This document shows, one piece after another, positions 32,213 to 40,702 of a stretch of 64,000 bases of DNA. Under the pieces are notes generated by a model that worked only from the letters and a program-made list of their open reading frames with translations, made no database searches and was not told where the DNA came from. How positions within the stretch are numbered: position 1 is the stretch's first letter; each line of letters begins with the position of its first letter. The position numbers and the translations under genes are program-made. This DNA is from Polaromonas sp. AET17H-212 (lineage in GTDB: Bacteria > Pseudomonadota > Gammaproteobacteria > Burkholderiales > Burkholderiaceae_C), in assembly GCF_002379085.1 (NCBI RefSeq), contig NZ_NBZW01000001.1:186001-250000 (forward strand). Reading direction: 5' to 3'.

Positions 32213-33247
32213 TCAGCCCTCCCGCTTGCCCAGCAGGCCGCGGGGCCTGAAGATCAGGATGAGCACCAGGAACAGGTAGGGAAGAATGGGCGCCACCTGC
32301 GACAGCGTGAGCTTGATGTAGGAGTTGTTGGCCATGCCCGCACTGAGCGGCAAGCCGATCTGTTGCGCCAGGGTCGCCAGCGAATAGTCAAACGCCACGG
32401 CGAAGGTCTGGATGACACCGATCAGCAGGGACGCCACGAACGCCCCCGACAGGGAACCCATGCCGCCGACCACGACGACCACGAAGATGACGGAGCCCAC
32501 GGTGGCAGCCATGGCCGGTTCCGTGAGAAAGGTGCTGCCGCCGATCACGCCCGCCAGCCCTGCCAGCGCGGAGCCCGCGCCGAACACCATCATGAACACG
32601 CGGGGAACGTTGTGGCCCAGGGACTCCACCGCTTCCGGGTGAGTCAGCGCGGCCTGGATCACCATGCCGATACGGGTGCGCGTCAGCAGCAGCCAGACGG
32701 AAGCCAGCATCACCAGCGCGACCAGCATCATGAAGCCCCGGGTCGCGGGAAACGGCGAGCAGACGATGCGCACGGCGGCATCGGCCGCGCTGCAAAGCTC
32801 CGCAGGCGCGGTGCCCCAGACCATGCTCAGGCCCTTGACGGAGTCGTTGATCAGGGTGAAGACCGGCCCCTGCAGCGCGGCGGGCGGGTGGAACTCGACG
32901 GCAATGCGGCCCCAGATCAGCTGCACCAACTCGACAATCACATACGACAGGCCGAAGGTGATCAGCAACTCGGGAACGTGCCCGAACTTGTGCACCTTGC
33001 GCAAAAACTGGCGCTCAAACAGGGCACCCAGCGCGCCGACGACCAGGGGCGCGGCGACCAGTGCCGGCCAGAAGCCAACGAACTGGGCCACGGTGTAGCC
33101 CACATAGGCGCCCAGCATGTAAAAGCTGGCGTGCGCAAAATTCAGGACGCCCATCATGCTGAAAATCAGCGTGAGCCCGGAACTCAGCATGAACAGCAAA
33201 AGCCCGTAGCTCAGCCCGTTCAGCATCGAGATGATGAAAAACTCCAT
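32213..33247 (-). CDS. livH: Branched-chain amino acid/amide ABC transporter permease, LivH type
   Basis: 344 residues, slightly longer than typical LivH (about 290-310). Conserved parts are NGLSYGLLLFMLSSGLTLIFSMMGVLNFAHASFYMLGAYVGY at the N-terminus, TFGLSYVIVELVQLIWG, TRTRIGMVIQAALTHPEAVESLGHNV and GSVIFVVVVVGGMGSLSGAFVASLLIGV. It is the second permease of the system. A hairpin terminator lies between it and the receptor gene upstream, so expression relative to LivK is probably reduced. Confidence 0.93.
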   Translation of the reverse strand: MEFFIISMLNGLSYGLLLFMLSSGLTLIFSMMGVLNFAHASFYMLGAYVGYTVAQFVGFWPALVAAPLVVGALGALFERQFLRKVHKFGHVPELLITFGLSYVIVELVQLIWGRIAVEFHPPAALQGPVFTLINDSVKGLSMVWGTAPAELCSAADAAVRIVCSPFPATRGFMMLVALVMLASVWLLLTRTRIGMVIQAALTHPEAVESLGHNVPRVFMMVFGAGSALAGLAGVIGGSTFLTEPAMAATVGSVIFVVVVVGGMGSLSGAFVASLLIGVIQTFAVAFDYSLATLAQQIGLPLSAGMANNSYIKLTLSQVAPILPYLFLVLILIFRPRGLLGKREG

Positions 33248-33270
33248 TCCTGTCGACCTTCCTCATCGGT

Positions 33271-33310
33271 AAAAATAAAAGAGCCCGATACGGCAGACCC
33301 GCTCGGGCTC
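33271..33310 (-). terminator. Leaky terminator between livK and livH
   Basis: On the minus strand, arms GAGCCCGA (33310-33303) and TCGGGCTC (33288-33281) form an 8-bp stem followed by TTTTATTTTT. It sits just after the receptor stop. Attenuation here would give an excess of binding protein over permease and ATPase. Confidence 0.75.
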
Positions 33311-33329
33311 CTGGTTCAGGATTTCTCGC

Positions 33330-34562
33330 TTACGGACGTTTCATCTGGCAGCTGGTCGGCGTGCTCGAGACATAGTTGGGGTATTCCTTCAGCGGAGCCA
33401 TCGTCATGCCGGTCTTCTCGGGGCTGTAGGGATACTTGGCATCGGCCTTCTGCCAGACCGACATGTACAGCGGTTGCTGCAACTGGTGGTCGGTCTTGCG
33501 CATTTCGACTTCACCGTTGAAGCTCTTGACCCTCAGGCCTTCCATCGCGGCGGCCACCTTCACCGGATCGGTGGATTTGGCCTTGGCCATGGCAGCACCG
33601 AGCATCTCGAAGATGCGGATGGTCGAGCCGGTGTAGAAGTCGTCGTTGTACTTGGCGTTGAACTCTTTCATCCACTTGTCCATCTGCCCACCCATGTTGT
33701 AGTGGTTGTAGGCGATCTGGTAGACGCGGCCGGCACCATTGGTGCCCAACGCTGTGGGGGTGCCCGTGACGCCCGCGTAGTAAGTGAAGAACTTGCCGGT
33801 GTAGCCGTTTTCATTGGCCGCCTTGATCAGCAGCGACAGGTCGGAGCCCCAGTTGCCGGTGATCACGGTGTCGGCGCCCGAGGCCTTGATCTTGGCGATG
33901 TACGGTGCGAAGTCACGCGTCTGTGCCAGCGGATGCAGGTCTTCGCCCACGATCTGGATATCAGGACGCTTGCGCGCCAGGGATTCCTTGGCGTATTTGG
34001 CGACCTGGTGGCCATGGGAGTAATTCTGGTTCAGCAGGTAGACTTTTTTGATGTCTTTCTGGTCGGCCATGAAGCTGGACATGGCTTCCATTTTCATCGA
34101 CGTGTCGGCATCAAACCGGAAGTGCCAGTAGCTGCATTTGCTGTTGGTCAGGTCCGGGTCCACAGCCGAGTCGTTGAGATAAAGCACTTCCTTGCCGGGA
34201 TTGCGTTCATTGTGTTTGGTGACGGCATCCGTCAGGGCCATGGCGACCGAGGAACCGTTGCCCTGGATGATGTAACGCGCGCCCTGGTCGATGGCTGCTT
34301 TCAGCGCGTTCAGGCTTTCTGCGGGGCTGAGCTTGTTGTCGATAGGGGTGACTTCAAACTTCACGCCAGCCGGGTTGCCCGCGCCGCTGAACTTCTCGGC
34401 AAAAAACTGGTAGCCCTTGATCTGGCTGACACCCACCGGTCCCAGCAAGCCGGTCAGAGGGTCAATGCGGACCATCTTGACGGTTTCGCCTTTCTGGGCG
34501 AAGGACACACCGGCAGCCATCATCATGGCCGTCGCTGCAACAATTTTCATGGTCAATTTCAT
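33330..34562 (-). CDS. livK: Branched-chain amino acid/amide ABC transporter substrate-binding protein, LivK type
   Basis: 410 residues from ATG 34562 (GGAGAC upstream); upstream codons in the frame are not credible. A signal peptide (KIVAATAMMMAAGVSFA) is followed by a type-I periplasmic binding fold: VKMVRIDPLTGLLGPVG, GARYIIQGNGSSVAMALTDAV, KKVYLLNQNYSHGHQVAKYAKES, IKASGADTVITGNWGSDLSLLIKAA. Ligands of the family include Leu/Ile/Val, amides and some aromatic acids; the sequence does not decide which. It is the first gene of the livKHMGF set, close to an acyl-CoA synthetase gene. Confidence 0.92.
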   Translation of the reverse strand: MKLTMKIVAATAMMMAAGVSFAQKGETVKMVRIDPLTGLLGPVGVSQIKGYQFFAEKFSGAGNPAGVKFEVTPIDNKLSPAESLNALKAAIDQGARYIIQGNGSSVAMALTDAVTKHNERNPGKEVLYLNDSAVDPDLTNSKCSYWHFRFDADTSMKMEAMSSFMADQKDIKKVYLLNQNYSHGHQVAKYAKESLARKRPDIQIVGEDLHPLAQTRDFAPYIAKIKASGADTVITGNWGSDLSLLIKAANENGYTGKFFTYYAGVTGTPTALGTNGAGRVYQIAYNHYNMGGQMDKWMKEFNAKYNDDFYTGSTIRIFEMLGAAMAKAKSTDPVKVAAAMEGLRVKSFNGEVEMRKTDHQLQQPLYMSVWQKADAKYPYSPEKTGMTMAPLKEYPNYVSSTPTSCQMKRP

Positions 34563-34679
34563 CAAATGTCTCCTTGTTAACTGATAAGGGCAGAGTACAA
34601 GTTTTTGTGCGCTGCAGCGTAGGGGATTGCCCGTAAAAACCGGCCTGGCTATCGCGCAGGTGACAAAGTACCGTGGCAG

Positions 34680-34728
34680 AAAAATCCGGGCATTCCGCAG
34701 CGCGGAATGAACCGCGCTGCCATGCCCG
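34680..34728 (-). terminator. Terminator after the acyl-CoA synthetase gene
   Basis: On the minus strand a two-part stem forms: CGGGCAT with ATGCCCG, and inside it GCAGCGCGG with CCGCGCTGC (9 bp, loop TTCATT). It is followed by GATTTTT. It separates the synthetase from livK, so livK should have its own promoter in 34563-34679. Confidence 0.8.
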
Positions 34729-34752
34729 TTGCCGGCCACGGCAAGGTTGGCA

Positions 34753-36381
34753 TCACAGGCCGGGCAAGGTGTAGTCCTTGAGCTGCTCGCGCAGGCGTGT
34801 CTTGAGCATTTTTCCGGTCGCGCCCAGGGGAATCGCATCGACAAACACGACGTCGTCGGGAATCTGCCACTTGGCCGTCTTGCCTTCGTAGAAACGGAGC
34901 AATTCCTCGCGGGTGACTTCGGCGCCCGGCTTTTTCACCACCGCGATGATGGGGCGCTCGTCCCACTTGGGATGCCGCACGCCAATGCAGGCCGCCATGG
35001 CCACGGCGGGATGCGCCACAGCGATGTTTTCGATGTCGATGGAGCTGATCCACTCGCCGCCCGACTTGATCACGTCCTTGCTGCGGTCGGTGATCTGCAT
35101 GTAGCCATCGGGGTCGATGGTGGCGACGTCGCCGGTCGGAAACCAGCCGTCCACCAGCGGGTTGCCGCCCTCGCCCTTGAAGTACTCGGCAATGATCCAC
35201 GGGCCCTTCACATGCAGGTCGCCGAAGGCCTTGCCGTCCCAGGCGAGCTCCTTGCCCTCGGGGTCGACAATTTTCATGTCCACGCCGTAGATCGCCCGCC
35301 CCTGCTTGAGCCGGATCTTCATCTGCTCGTCCCTGGACATGGCCAGGTGCTTGTTCTTCAGCGTACACAGCGTGCCCAGCGGCGACATCTCGGTCATGCC
35401 CCAGGCATGCAGCACCTCGACGCCATAGTCTTCCTGGAAGGCGTGGATCATCGCGGGGGGACAGGCCGAACCGCCAATGACCGTGCGCTTGAGCGTGGAG
35501 AATTTGAGGCCGGCGGGCTTCATGTGGCCCAGCATCATCTGCCAGACGGTGGGCACGCCGGCGGCATAGGACACCTTCTCGGCTTCGATCAGTTCATAAA
35601 TCGACTTGCCGTCCAGTGCCGGGCCGGGAAACACCAGCTTGGCGCCCGTCAGCGCGGCCGAGTACGGGATACCCCAGGCGTTGACGTGGAACATGGGCAC
35701 CACAGGCAGGATGGAATCGCGTGCACTCAGGCACATCACGTCGGGCAGCGCCGCGGCGTAAGCATGCAGGATGGTCGAGCGGTGGCTGTACAGCGCCGCT
35801 TTCGGGTTGCCCGTGGTGCCGCTGGTGTAACACATGCTCGAGGCCGAGTTTTCGTCGAAGCTGGGCCACTTGTAATCGGCCGAATGCGGGGCGATCCAGG
35901 CTTCGTAGCTGCTCAGATTGGGGATGCCGCTGTCGGTGGGCAGCTTGTCCGCATCACACAGCGCGATGTAGTGCTTGATGGTGGTGCATTTCGCATGGAA
36001 GGCCTGGACCAGCGGGAGGAAGGACATGTCAAAAAACAGCACCTGGTCTTCCGCATGATTGGCGATCCAGGCGACCAGGTCGGGGTGCAGGCGCGGGTTC
36101 AACGTGTGCAGCACGCGGCCGGAGCCGCTGACGCCGAAATACAGCTCAAGGTGGCGGTAGCCGTTCCAGGCCAGCGTGGCGACCCGGTCGCTGAACTGCA
36201 GCTTGAGCGCGTCCAGTGCGCCGGCCACCTGGCGCGAGCGGCGCGCCACGTCCCGGTAGGTGTAGCGGTGGATGTCGCCTTCCACACGGCGCGAAACAAT
36301 CTCGGCATCGCCATGGTGGCGCTCCGCAAAATCGATCAGCGATGAAATCAGCAGTGGCTGGTTTTGCATCAAACCCAACAT
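34753..36381 (-). CDS. Fatty-acyl-CoA synthetase (AMP-forming, AlkK-like medium-chain type)
   Basis: 542 residues from ATG 36381 (AGGAAAC upstream). The adenylate-forming motifs are present: P-loop YTSGTTGNPKAALYSHRS, AWGMTEMSPLGT, GWFPTGDVATIDPDGYMQITDRSKDVIKSGGEWIS and a C-terminal Lys in PLGATGKMLKTRLRE. It activates a carboxylic acid to its CoA thioester with ATP. The sequence fits the medium-chain AlkK group. Proximity to liv genes and a full beta-oxidation set supports acyl activation. It is divergent from the Crp-like gene; a direct repeat TGGTAAC with an 11-bp period lies at 36432-36449, 50 bp upstream. Confidence 0.9.
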   Translation of the reverse strand: MLGLMQNQPLLISSLIDFAERHHGDAEIVSRRVEGDIHRYTYRDVARRSRQVAGALDALKLQFSDRVATLAWNGYRHLELYFGVSGSGRVLHTLNPRLHPDLVAWIANHAEDQVLFFDMSFLPLVQAFHAKCTTIKHYIALCDADKLPTDSGIPNLSSYEAWIAPHSADYKWPSFDENSASSMCYTSGTTGNPKAALYSHRSTILHAYAAALPDVMCLSARDSILPVVPMFHVNAWGIPYSAALTGAKLVFPGPALDGKSIYELIEAEKVSYAAGVPTVWQMMLGHMKPAGLKFSTLKRTVIGGSACPPAMIHAFQEDYGVEVLHAWGMTEMSPLGTLCTLKNKHLAMSRDEQMKIRLKQGRAIYGVDMKIVDPEGKELAWDGKAFGDLHVKGPWIIAEYFKGEGGNPLVDGWFPTGDVATIDPDGYMQITDRSKDVIKSGGEWISSIDIENIAVAHPAVAMAACIGVRHPKWDERPIIAVVKKPGAEVTREELLRFYEGKTAKWQIPDDVVFVDAIPLGATGKMLKTRLREQLKDYTLPGL

Positions 36382-36730
36382 GGTCTTGTTTCCTTTTTTG
36401 TCCGGTAAAAATTCTGTGCCGTTCGGCAGCCTGGTAACCGCATGGTAACGCCCGTGAAGCGAGCTCTGGAAGCACCAGCGCCTCAATCAGCACCTTGGCG
36501 ACAGCGCAGGGACGGTGTCTTGGTTTTTGTTGACGTGCATCACGGTCGGCCAGGTACCGCGCCCGCAACCCGAATTGCCATGCCGCACTGTGCACGGCTG
36601 TGCCCGGGGCCGGCAAGAGATGTCGCTGCTCCGACAGTTCCTAGGTACAAACCCCATGACACTCCCCGTGGCGCTCGGACATTCCAGACCGGCCAGGTCA
36701 TGCCCCGCGGCTGCGGAGACAATCGCTCCC
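36382..36730. other. 349-bp divergent intergenic region (acyl-CoA synthetase / Crp-like)
   Basis: No gene is supported, although frames stay open. It holds the direct repeat TGGTAAC-CGCA-TGGTAAC (36432-36449) on the synthetase side and the GACAAT -10 element of the Crp-like gene at 36718-36723. Nothing else stands out. Confidence 0.5.
36718..36730 (+). promoter_or_regulatory. -10 element abutting the Crp-like start (leaderless mRNA)
   Basis: GACAAT at 36718-36723 ends 7 nt before ATG 36731, which places the transcription start at or next to the A of ATG. No Shine-Dalgarno sequence is seen. Confidence 0.5.
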
Positions 36731-37420
36731 ATGTCCCTTGAAGAAGCCGTTTTCCCGCACCACCGCTTTCTGCGCGGCCAGCCATGGTTTGCCGCCCTGC
36801 CCGCCGACACCCAGACCCGACTGCTGGAGCGCACCCTCACGCTGTCGGGCCGCAAAGGCGAGGTCATGCTGGCGGCGGGTTCGCCGGTCAAGGGCTGGTA
36901 TGCCGTGTTGTCGGGGCTGGTCAAGCTGCAAAGCACCTCCTGCACCGGTCGGGTGTCGGCTTTTCTCGGGGTGCCGGACGGCGAGTGGTTTGGCGAGGGC
37001 TCGGTCCTGAAAACCGAGCCGCGCCGTTATGACGTGATTGCCCTGCGCGACACCTTGCTGCTGTGCCTGCCGCGCGCCCAGTTCGATGAATTGCTGGCCC
37101 ACAGCCTGCCCTTCAACCACTTCCTGGTGGCGCACCTGAACCGGCGCCTGGGCCAGGCCATGACCATCATCGAGGCGGAACGCCTGCGCTCCCCCGAGCA
37201 GCGTGTGGCCCTGTACCTGACCCGCGTGTTCTGGCAGGGCCGGCGCCGGCTGGTGCTGTCGCAGGAAGAACTCGGCCACCTGGCCGGGCTGTCGCGGCAG
37301 ACGGTCAACCGCGCCCTCAAGACGCTGGAGCAAGAAGGCCTGGTGTCGCTGGAGTTTGGCCGCGTCGCCATGCTCGACGAACAGGCCCTCGCCGCGTATG
37401 CGGTCCGGCCCGAGGGATAA
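36731..37420 (+). CDS. Crp/Fnr-family transcriptional regulator
   Basis: 229 residues from ATG 36731. Residues about 15-130 form a cyclic-nucleotide-binding-like beta barrel (AAGSPVKGWYAVLSGLVKLQS, GEWFGEGSVLKTEPRRYDVIALRDTLLLCLPR). Residues about 155-225 form the Crp-type HTH (LVLSQEELGHLAGLSRQTVNRALKTLEQEGLVSLEFGRVAMLD). The Arg/Ser signature for cAMP is not evident, and no Fnr-type Cys cluster is present, so the effector is unknown. It is divergent from the acyl-CoA synthetase gene. A family-B repeat follows the stop. Confidence 0.9.
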   Translation: MSLEEAVFPHHRFLRGQPWFAALPADTQTRLLERTLTLSGRKGEVMLAAGSPVKGWYAVLSGLVKLQSTSCTGRVSAFLGVPDGEWFGEGSVLKTEPRRYDVIALRDTLLLCLPRAQFDELLAHSLPFNHFLVAHLNRRLGQAMTIIEAERLRSPEQRVALYLTRVFWQGRRRLVLSQEELGHLAGLSRQTVNRALKTLEQEGLVSLEFGRVAMLDEQALAAYAVRPEG

Positions 37421-37421
37421 G

Positions 37422-37518
37422 GCCCCCACGGTCGCTCACTGCGTGCAGCTCCCGGCCCCCCGAGGGGGCCGCTGCGCCTGCGGCCCGGCAAAGCCGGTTC
37501 CGCGGCCCCGGCTGGTCT
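37422..37518 (+). repeat. Dispersed repeat family B, copy 2 (after crp-like gene)
   Basis: Starts 2 nt after the stop: GCCCCCACGGTCGCTCACTG, then a CCCCCCGAGGGGG-type dyad, then GCTGCGCCTGCGGCCCGG, CAAAGCCGGTTCCGCGG and CCCCGGCTGG. The dyad could act as the terminator. Confidence 0.75.
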
Positions 37519-37545
37519 GGATCGAAGTCCAAGTTCGCGCAATTC

Positions 37546-37572
37546 CGCTCGCCCTGAGCTTGTCGAAGGATG
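37546..37572 (+). repeat. Family-C repeat, intergenic copy
   Basis: CGCTCGCCCTGAGCTTGTCG plus AAGGATG, the sister of the copy inside the acyl-CoA dehydrogenase gene at 24998-25028. Confidence 0.7.
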
Positions 37573-37620
37573 CCCCGACGCGGCTTTAACCCCACCAGCA
37601 CGGGGCTGCTTGTGCCATAG

Positions 37621-37632
37621 GACAATGATCTC
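37621..37632 (+). promoter_or_regulatory. -10 element abutting the selO start (leaderless mRNA)
   Basis: GACAAT at 37621-37626 ends 6 nt before ATG 37633. No Shine-Dalgarno sequence is present. Confidence 0.5.
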
Positions 37633-39111
37633 ATGAACTCTGTCATCGGCGAGCCGCTTGCTGCGATTCCGGGCCTGAAATGGGCCAACCGCTTTGCCCA
37701 ATTGGGTACGGATTTTTACACCGACCGCCTTCCCAGCCCCCTGCCTGCCCCGTATTGGGTCAGCCGCAACCAGGCCCTGGCCCGCGAGTTGGGTCTGGAC
37801 CAGGCCTGGTTTGAATCGCAGGAAGCGCTGGCGCTGTTCACCGGCAACCAGCTAGCCCAGGGCTTGCAGCCGCTGGCCAGCGTCTACAGCGGCCACCAGT
37901 TCGGCCAGTGGGCCGGTCAGCTCGGTGACGGCCGCGCCATCCTGCTGGGCGAGATTGCCACCCCCGGCGGGCCGCAGGAAGTGCAGCTCAAGGGCGCCGG
38001 CATGACGCCTTACTCCCGCATGGGTGATGGTCGCGCCGTGCTGCGCAGCTCGATCCGCGAGTATCTCTGCTCCGAGGCCATGCACGGCCTGGGCATCCCG
38101 ACCACACGCGCCCTGTGTGTCACCGGGTCTGACGCCAGGGTCCGCCGGGAGGAGATCGAAACGGCTGCCGTGGTGACACGCACCTCGCCGAGTTTCATCC
38201 GCTTCGGGCACTTCGAGCATTTCAGCTACAGCGACCAACACGCGCAGCTCAAGGTGCTGGCCGATTTCGTGATCGACCACTTTTACCCCGCCTGCCGCGA
38301 GAGCAGCCAGCCGTATGCCGCCCTGCTGCAGGCCGTCAGCGAACGCACCGCCCGCCTGATGGCGGCCTGGCAGGCCACCGGCTTTTGCCACGGCGTGATG
38401 AACACCGACAACATGAGCATCCTGGGCCTGACCATCGACTATGGCCCTTTCCAGTTCCTCGATGCGTTTGACCCCGGCCACGTCTGCAACCACTCGGACA
38501 CCCAGGGCCGCTACGCCTACAACAAGCAGCCGAACATTGCCTACTGGAACCTGTTTTGCCTGGGGCAGGCCCTGCTGCCGCTGATCGAGGTGCAGGACCA
38601 GGCACTGGCCGCGCTGGAGTCCTACAAGACCGTGTTTCCCGAGGCGCTCGAGGCCCGCATGCGCGCCAAGCTGGGCCTGCCGGATGCCCGGCCGGAAGAC
38701 AAGGCGCTGATCGAAGCCACCTTCAAGCTGCTGGCCGCGGACAAGGTCGACTACACCATCTTCTGGCGCCGCCTGTGCCATTTCGGCACGCCGCCGGGGC
38801 AGGAAGCGGTGCGCGACCTGTTTCTGGACCGGGCCGGCTTCGATGCCTGGGCGCTACAGTATTCAGAGCGCCTGGCGCACGCAGATATTGGGCCGGCGGC
38901 TGATTTGATGCTGAAGACCAATCCGAAATATGTGTTGCGCAACCATCTCGGCGAACAGGCGATCCAGGCCGCGAAACTAAAAGATTTTTCCGGGGTCAAC
39001 ACCTTGCTGACCCTGCTTCAGGCCCCATTTGAAGAACACCCGGAGCACGACAGCCATGCCGGTTTTCCGCCCGACTGGGCGGCCTCCATAGAAATCAGCT
39101 GCAGTTCGTAA
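37633..39111 (+). CDS. selO: Protein adenylyltransferase SelO (YdiU/UPF0061 family)
   Basis: 492 residues, the family length. Pseudokinase-fold landmarks: [77 protein letters not shown] with the inverted catalytic and metal residues N and D, then [10 protein letters not shown]. It ends in ISCSS, with Cys where eukaryotic SelO has selenocysteine. SelO transfers AMP to Ser/Thr/Tyr of proteins, with a role in redox homeostasis; its neighbour msrB fits that. The stretch [19 protein letters not shown] overlaps a family-A-like repeat (38853-38907). Confidence 0.93.
   Translation: MNSVIGEPLAAIPGLKWANRFAQLGTDFYTDRLPSPLPAPYWVSRNQALARELGLDQAWFESQEALALFTGNQLAQGLQPLASVYSGHQFGQWAGQLGDGRAILLGEIATPGGPQEVQLKGAGMTPYSRMGDGRAVLRSSIREYLCSEAMHGLGIPTTRALCVTGSDARVRREEIETAAVVTRTSPSFIRFGHFEHFSYSDQHAQLKVLADFVIDHFYPACRESSQPYAALLQAVSERTARLMAAWQATGFCHGVMNTDNMSILGLTIDYGPFQFLDAFDPGHVCNHSDTQGRYAYNKQPNIAYWNLFCLGQALLPLIEVQDQALAALESYKTVFPEALEARMRAKLGLPDARPEDKALIEATFKLLAADKVDYTIFWRRLCHFGTPPGQEAVRDLFLDRAGFDAWALQYSERLAHADIGPAADLMLKTNPKYVLRNHLGEQAIQAAKLKDFSGVNTLLTLLQAPFEEHPEHDSHAGFPPDWAASIEISCSS
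38853..38907 (+). repeat. Family-A-like repeat inside selO
   Basis: GCTACAGTATTCAGAGC, CTGGCGCACG, GGGCCGGCGGC and TGATTTG follow the family-A order and spacing, and are read through in frame. Similarity is moderate and the protein is not obviously longer here, so replacement or chance are both possible. Confidence 0.4.
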
Positions 39112-39145
39112 GCAGACTCAAGAAGTCATTTCAAAAGGTAAAGCC

Positions 39146-39556
39146 ATGCCCCCGAAGATCCAGAAAACCGATGCCGAGTGGCAAGCCCTGCTCGCCGCCA
39201 AAGGGGCCGAACCCGGCGCTTTCCAGGTGACGCGCCAGGCGGCCACCGAACGCGCCTTCACCGGCAAGTACGACAAGAATTTTGCACCGGGCACTTACCG
39301 CTGCATCTGCTGCGACGCCGAACTGTTCGACGCCTCGTCCAAGTTTGACGCGGGCTGCGGCTGGCCCAGCTTCTCGCAGGAAGTGCGGGAAGGCGCGATC
39401 GAAGAACATGTGGACCGCGCCTACGGCATGACCCGCACCGAAACCGTCTGCGCCAACTGCGGCGCCCACCTGGGCCATGTGTTCCCGGATGGCCCCACAC
39501 CCACCGGCCTGCGCTACTGCATGAACTCCGCCTCGCTGGATTTCAAGCCTGAATAG
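39146..39556 (+). CDS. msrB: Peptide-methionine (R)-S-oxide reductase MsrB
   Basis: 136 residues. Zinc ligands are Cys53/Cys56 (CICC) and Cys102/Cys105 (CANC). The catalytic Cys125 is in RYCMNS, and GCGWPSF and GHVFPDGP are conserved. It reduces the R-epimer of methionine sulfoxide in proteins in the cytoplasm. It lies 34 bp after selO. A family-B repeat follows the stop, so it probably ends the transcript. Confidence 0.95.
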   Translation: MPPKIQKTDAEWQALLAAKGAEPGAFQVTRQAATERAFTGKYDKNFAPGTYRCICCDAELFDASSKFDAGCGWPSFSQEVREGAIEEHVDRAYGMTRTETVCANCGAHLGHVFPDGPTPTGLRYCMNSASLDFKPE

Positions 39557-39562
39557 CTTGTT

Positions 39563-39660
39563 GGCCCCCACGTTCGCTCACTTTGTGTGCTCTCTGCCCC
39601 CCGAGGGGGCGCTGCGTCTGCGGTCTGGCGAAGCCAGTCCCGCGGTCCCTGCTTGCAGGT
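39563..39660 (+). repeat. Dispersed repeat family B, copy 3 (after msrB)
   Basis: Starts 7 nt after the stop: GGCCCCCACGTTCGCTCACT, then CCCCCCGAGGGGG, GCGCTGCGTCTGCGG and CGAAGCCAGTCCCGCGG. It is more diverged at the 3' end than the other copies. Confidence 0.7.
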
Positions 39661-39708
39661 CGGTGGCCATAAAGTCAAGCCAGCTCTTTTTGTTACTTTT
39701 TGCTCCGC

Positions 39709-39720
39709 GATAATCAGTCC
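39709..39720 (+). promoter_or_regulatory. -10 element abutting the yciB start (leaderless mRNA)
   Basis: GATAAT at 39709-39714 ends 6 nt before ATG 39721. No Shine-Dalgarno sequence is present, and an AT-rich stretch with TTGTTA lies upstream. Confidence 0.55.
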
Positions 39721-40341
39721 ATGAAAATTCTGTTCGATTTCCTGCCCATTGTTCTTTTCTTCGGCATGTTCAAGTACGCCGAGGCCAACACCGCCTGGTC
39801 GGCCCAGACGGCGACCGACTGGCTCGGCTTCATGGTCTCCGGCGGCGTGGTGGGCATCGCCGAGGCGCCGGTGCTGCTGGCGACGGTGGTGGTGATCCTG
39901 GCCACCCTGGGGCAGATCCTCTGGCTGGTGGCACGCGGCCGCAAGATAGACACCATGCTCTGGGTCAGCCTGGGGCTGGTGACCCTGCTCGGCGGTGCCA
40001 CGATTTATTTCCACAGCGACAGCTTCATCAAGTGGAAGCCCACCGTGCTCTACTGGGTCATGGGTGGCGCACTGCTGGTCGGGCAGCTGGTGTTCGGCAA
40101 AAACGGCATCCAGTCGCTGATGGGCGCGCAGATGACCCTGCCCGATGCGGTCTGGCGCAAGGTCAACTACAGCTGGATCGCGTTTTTCGCGGTCATGGGT
40201 GTGCTCAACCTGTGGGTGGCGTTTAACTTCCCGACGGCCACCTGGGTTAACTTCAAGCTGTTCGGCGGCCTGGGCCTGATGCTGGTTTTTGTGCTGGCGC
40301 AGGCGGTTTTCCTGAACAAACACGTCAAGACCGAGCCATGA
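39721..40341 (+). CDS. yciB: Inner-membrane septation protein A (YciB/IspZ family)
   Basis: 206 residues, five to six membrane helices. Family blocks: FDFLPIVLFFGMFKY at the start, FIKWKPTVLYWVMGGALL, and WRKVNYSWIAFFAVMGVLNLWVAF near the end. YciB is needed for normal cell envelope synthesis and septation in several Gram-negatives. The start is ATG 39721. Its stop overlaps the bolA-like start, so the two are coupled. Confidence 0.92.
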   Translation: MKILFDFLPIVLFFGMFKYAEANTAWSAQTATDWLGFMVSGGVVGIAEAPVLLATVVVILATLGQILWLVARGRKIDTMLWVSLGLVTLLGGATIYFHSDSFIKWKPTVLYWVMGGALLVGQLVFGKNGIQSLMGAQMTLPDAVWRKVNYSWIAFFAVMGVLNLWVAFNFPTATWVNFKLFGGLGLMLVFVLAQAVFLNKHVKTEP

Positions 40342-40643
40342 TGCCCTCCACCCCATCTACCCCCTCCACCGTCCTGCCCGTCCACGCGGCCCGGATCGAG
40401 GAACAGCTGCGTCAGCGCCTGAGCCCGAGCCTGCTGGAAGTAATCGACGAAAGCGCGGCGCATGCCGGCCACGCCGGCGCCAATGCCCAGGGTTTCGGCA
40501 GCCATTTCCGCGTGCGGATTGCGAGCCCCGCCTTCGCGGGCAAGAGCCGCGTCGCGTGCCACCGGCTTGTGTATGATGCACTGCAAAATTTCATTGATCA
40601 GGGCCTGCACGCGCTGGCCATTGAAATCCTTCCAACCTCCTGA
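40338..40643 (+). CDS. BolA family protein
   Basis: 101 residues. After a Thr/Pro-rich leader (residues 1-15) the BolA fold follows: RIEEQLRQRLSPSLLEVIDESAAHAGH, then HFRVRIASPAFAGKSRVACHRLVYDAL, ending HALAIEILP. The His residues used for Fe-S binding with monothiol glutaredoxins are present (SHFRV, ACHRL). The gene overlaps yciB by four bases (ATGATG). BolA proteins link iron-sulfur status to envelope and shape genes. Confidence 0.9.
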   Translation: MMPSTPSTPSTVLPVHAARIEEQLRQRLSPSLLEVIDESAAHAGHAGANAQGFGSHFRVRIASPAFAGKSRVACHRLVYDALQNFIDQGLHALAIEILPTS

Positions 40644-40702
40644 TTTTCGGCCCACGCCTACAGCGGCGCCGTTCTTCCATCAACGACTACCCAAGGAACC
40701 CC

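Noticed and set aside
30980-33520. Open frame of about 846 codons antisense to livM/livH
   Set aside because: Extremely rich in His/Gln/Asp/Gly because it mirrors membrane-protein codons; no recognisable domain.
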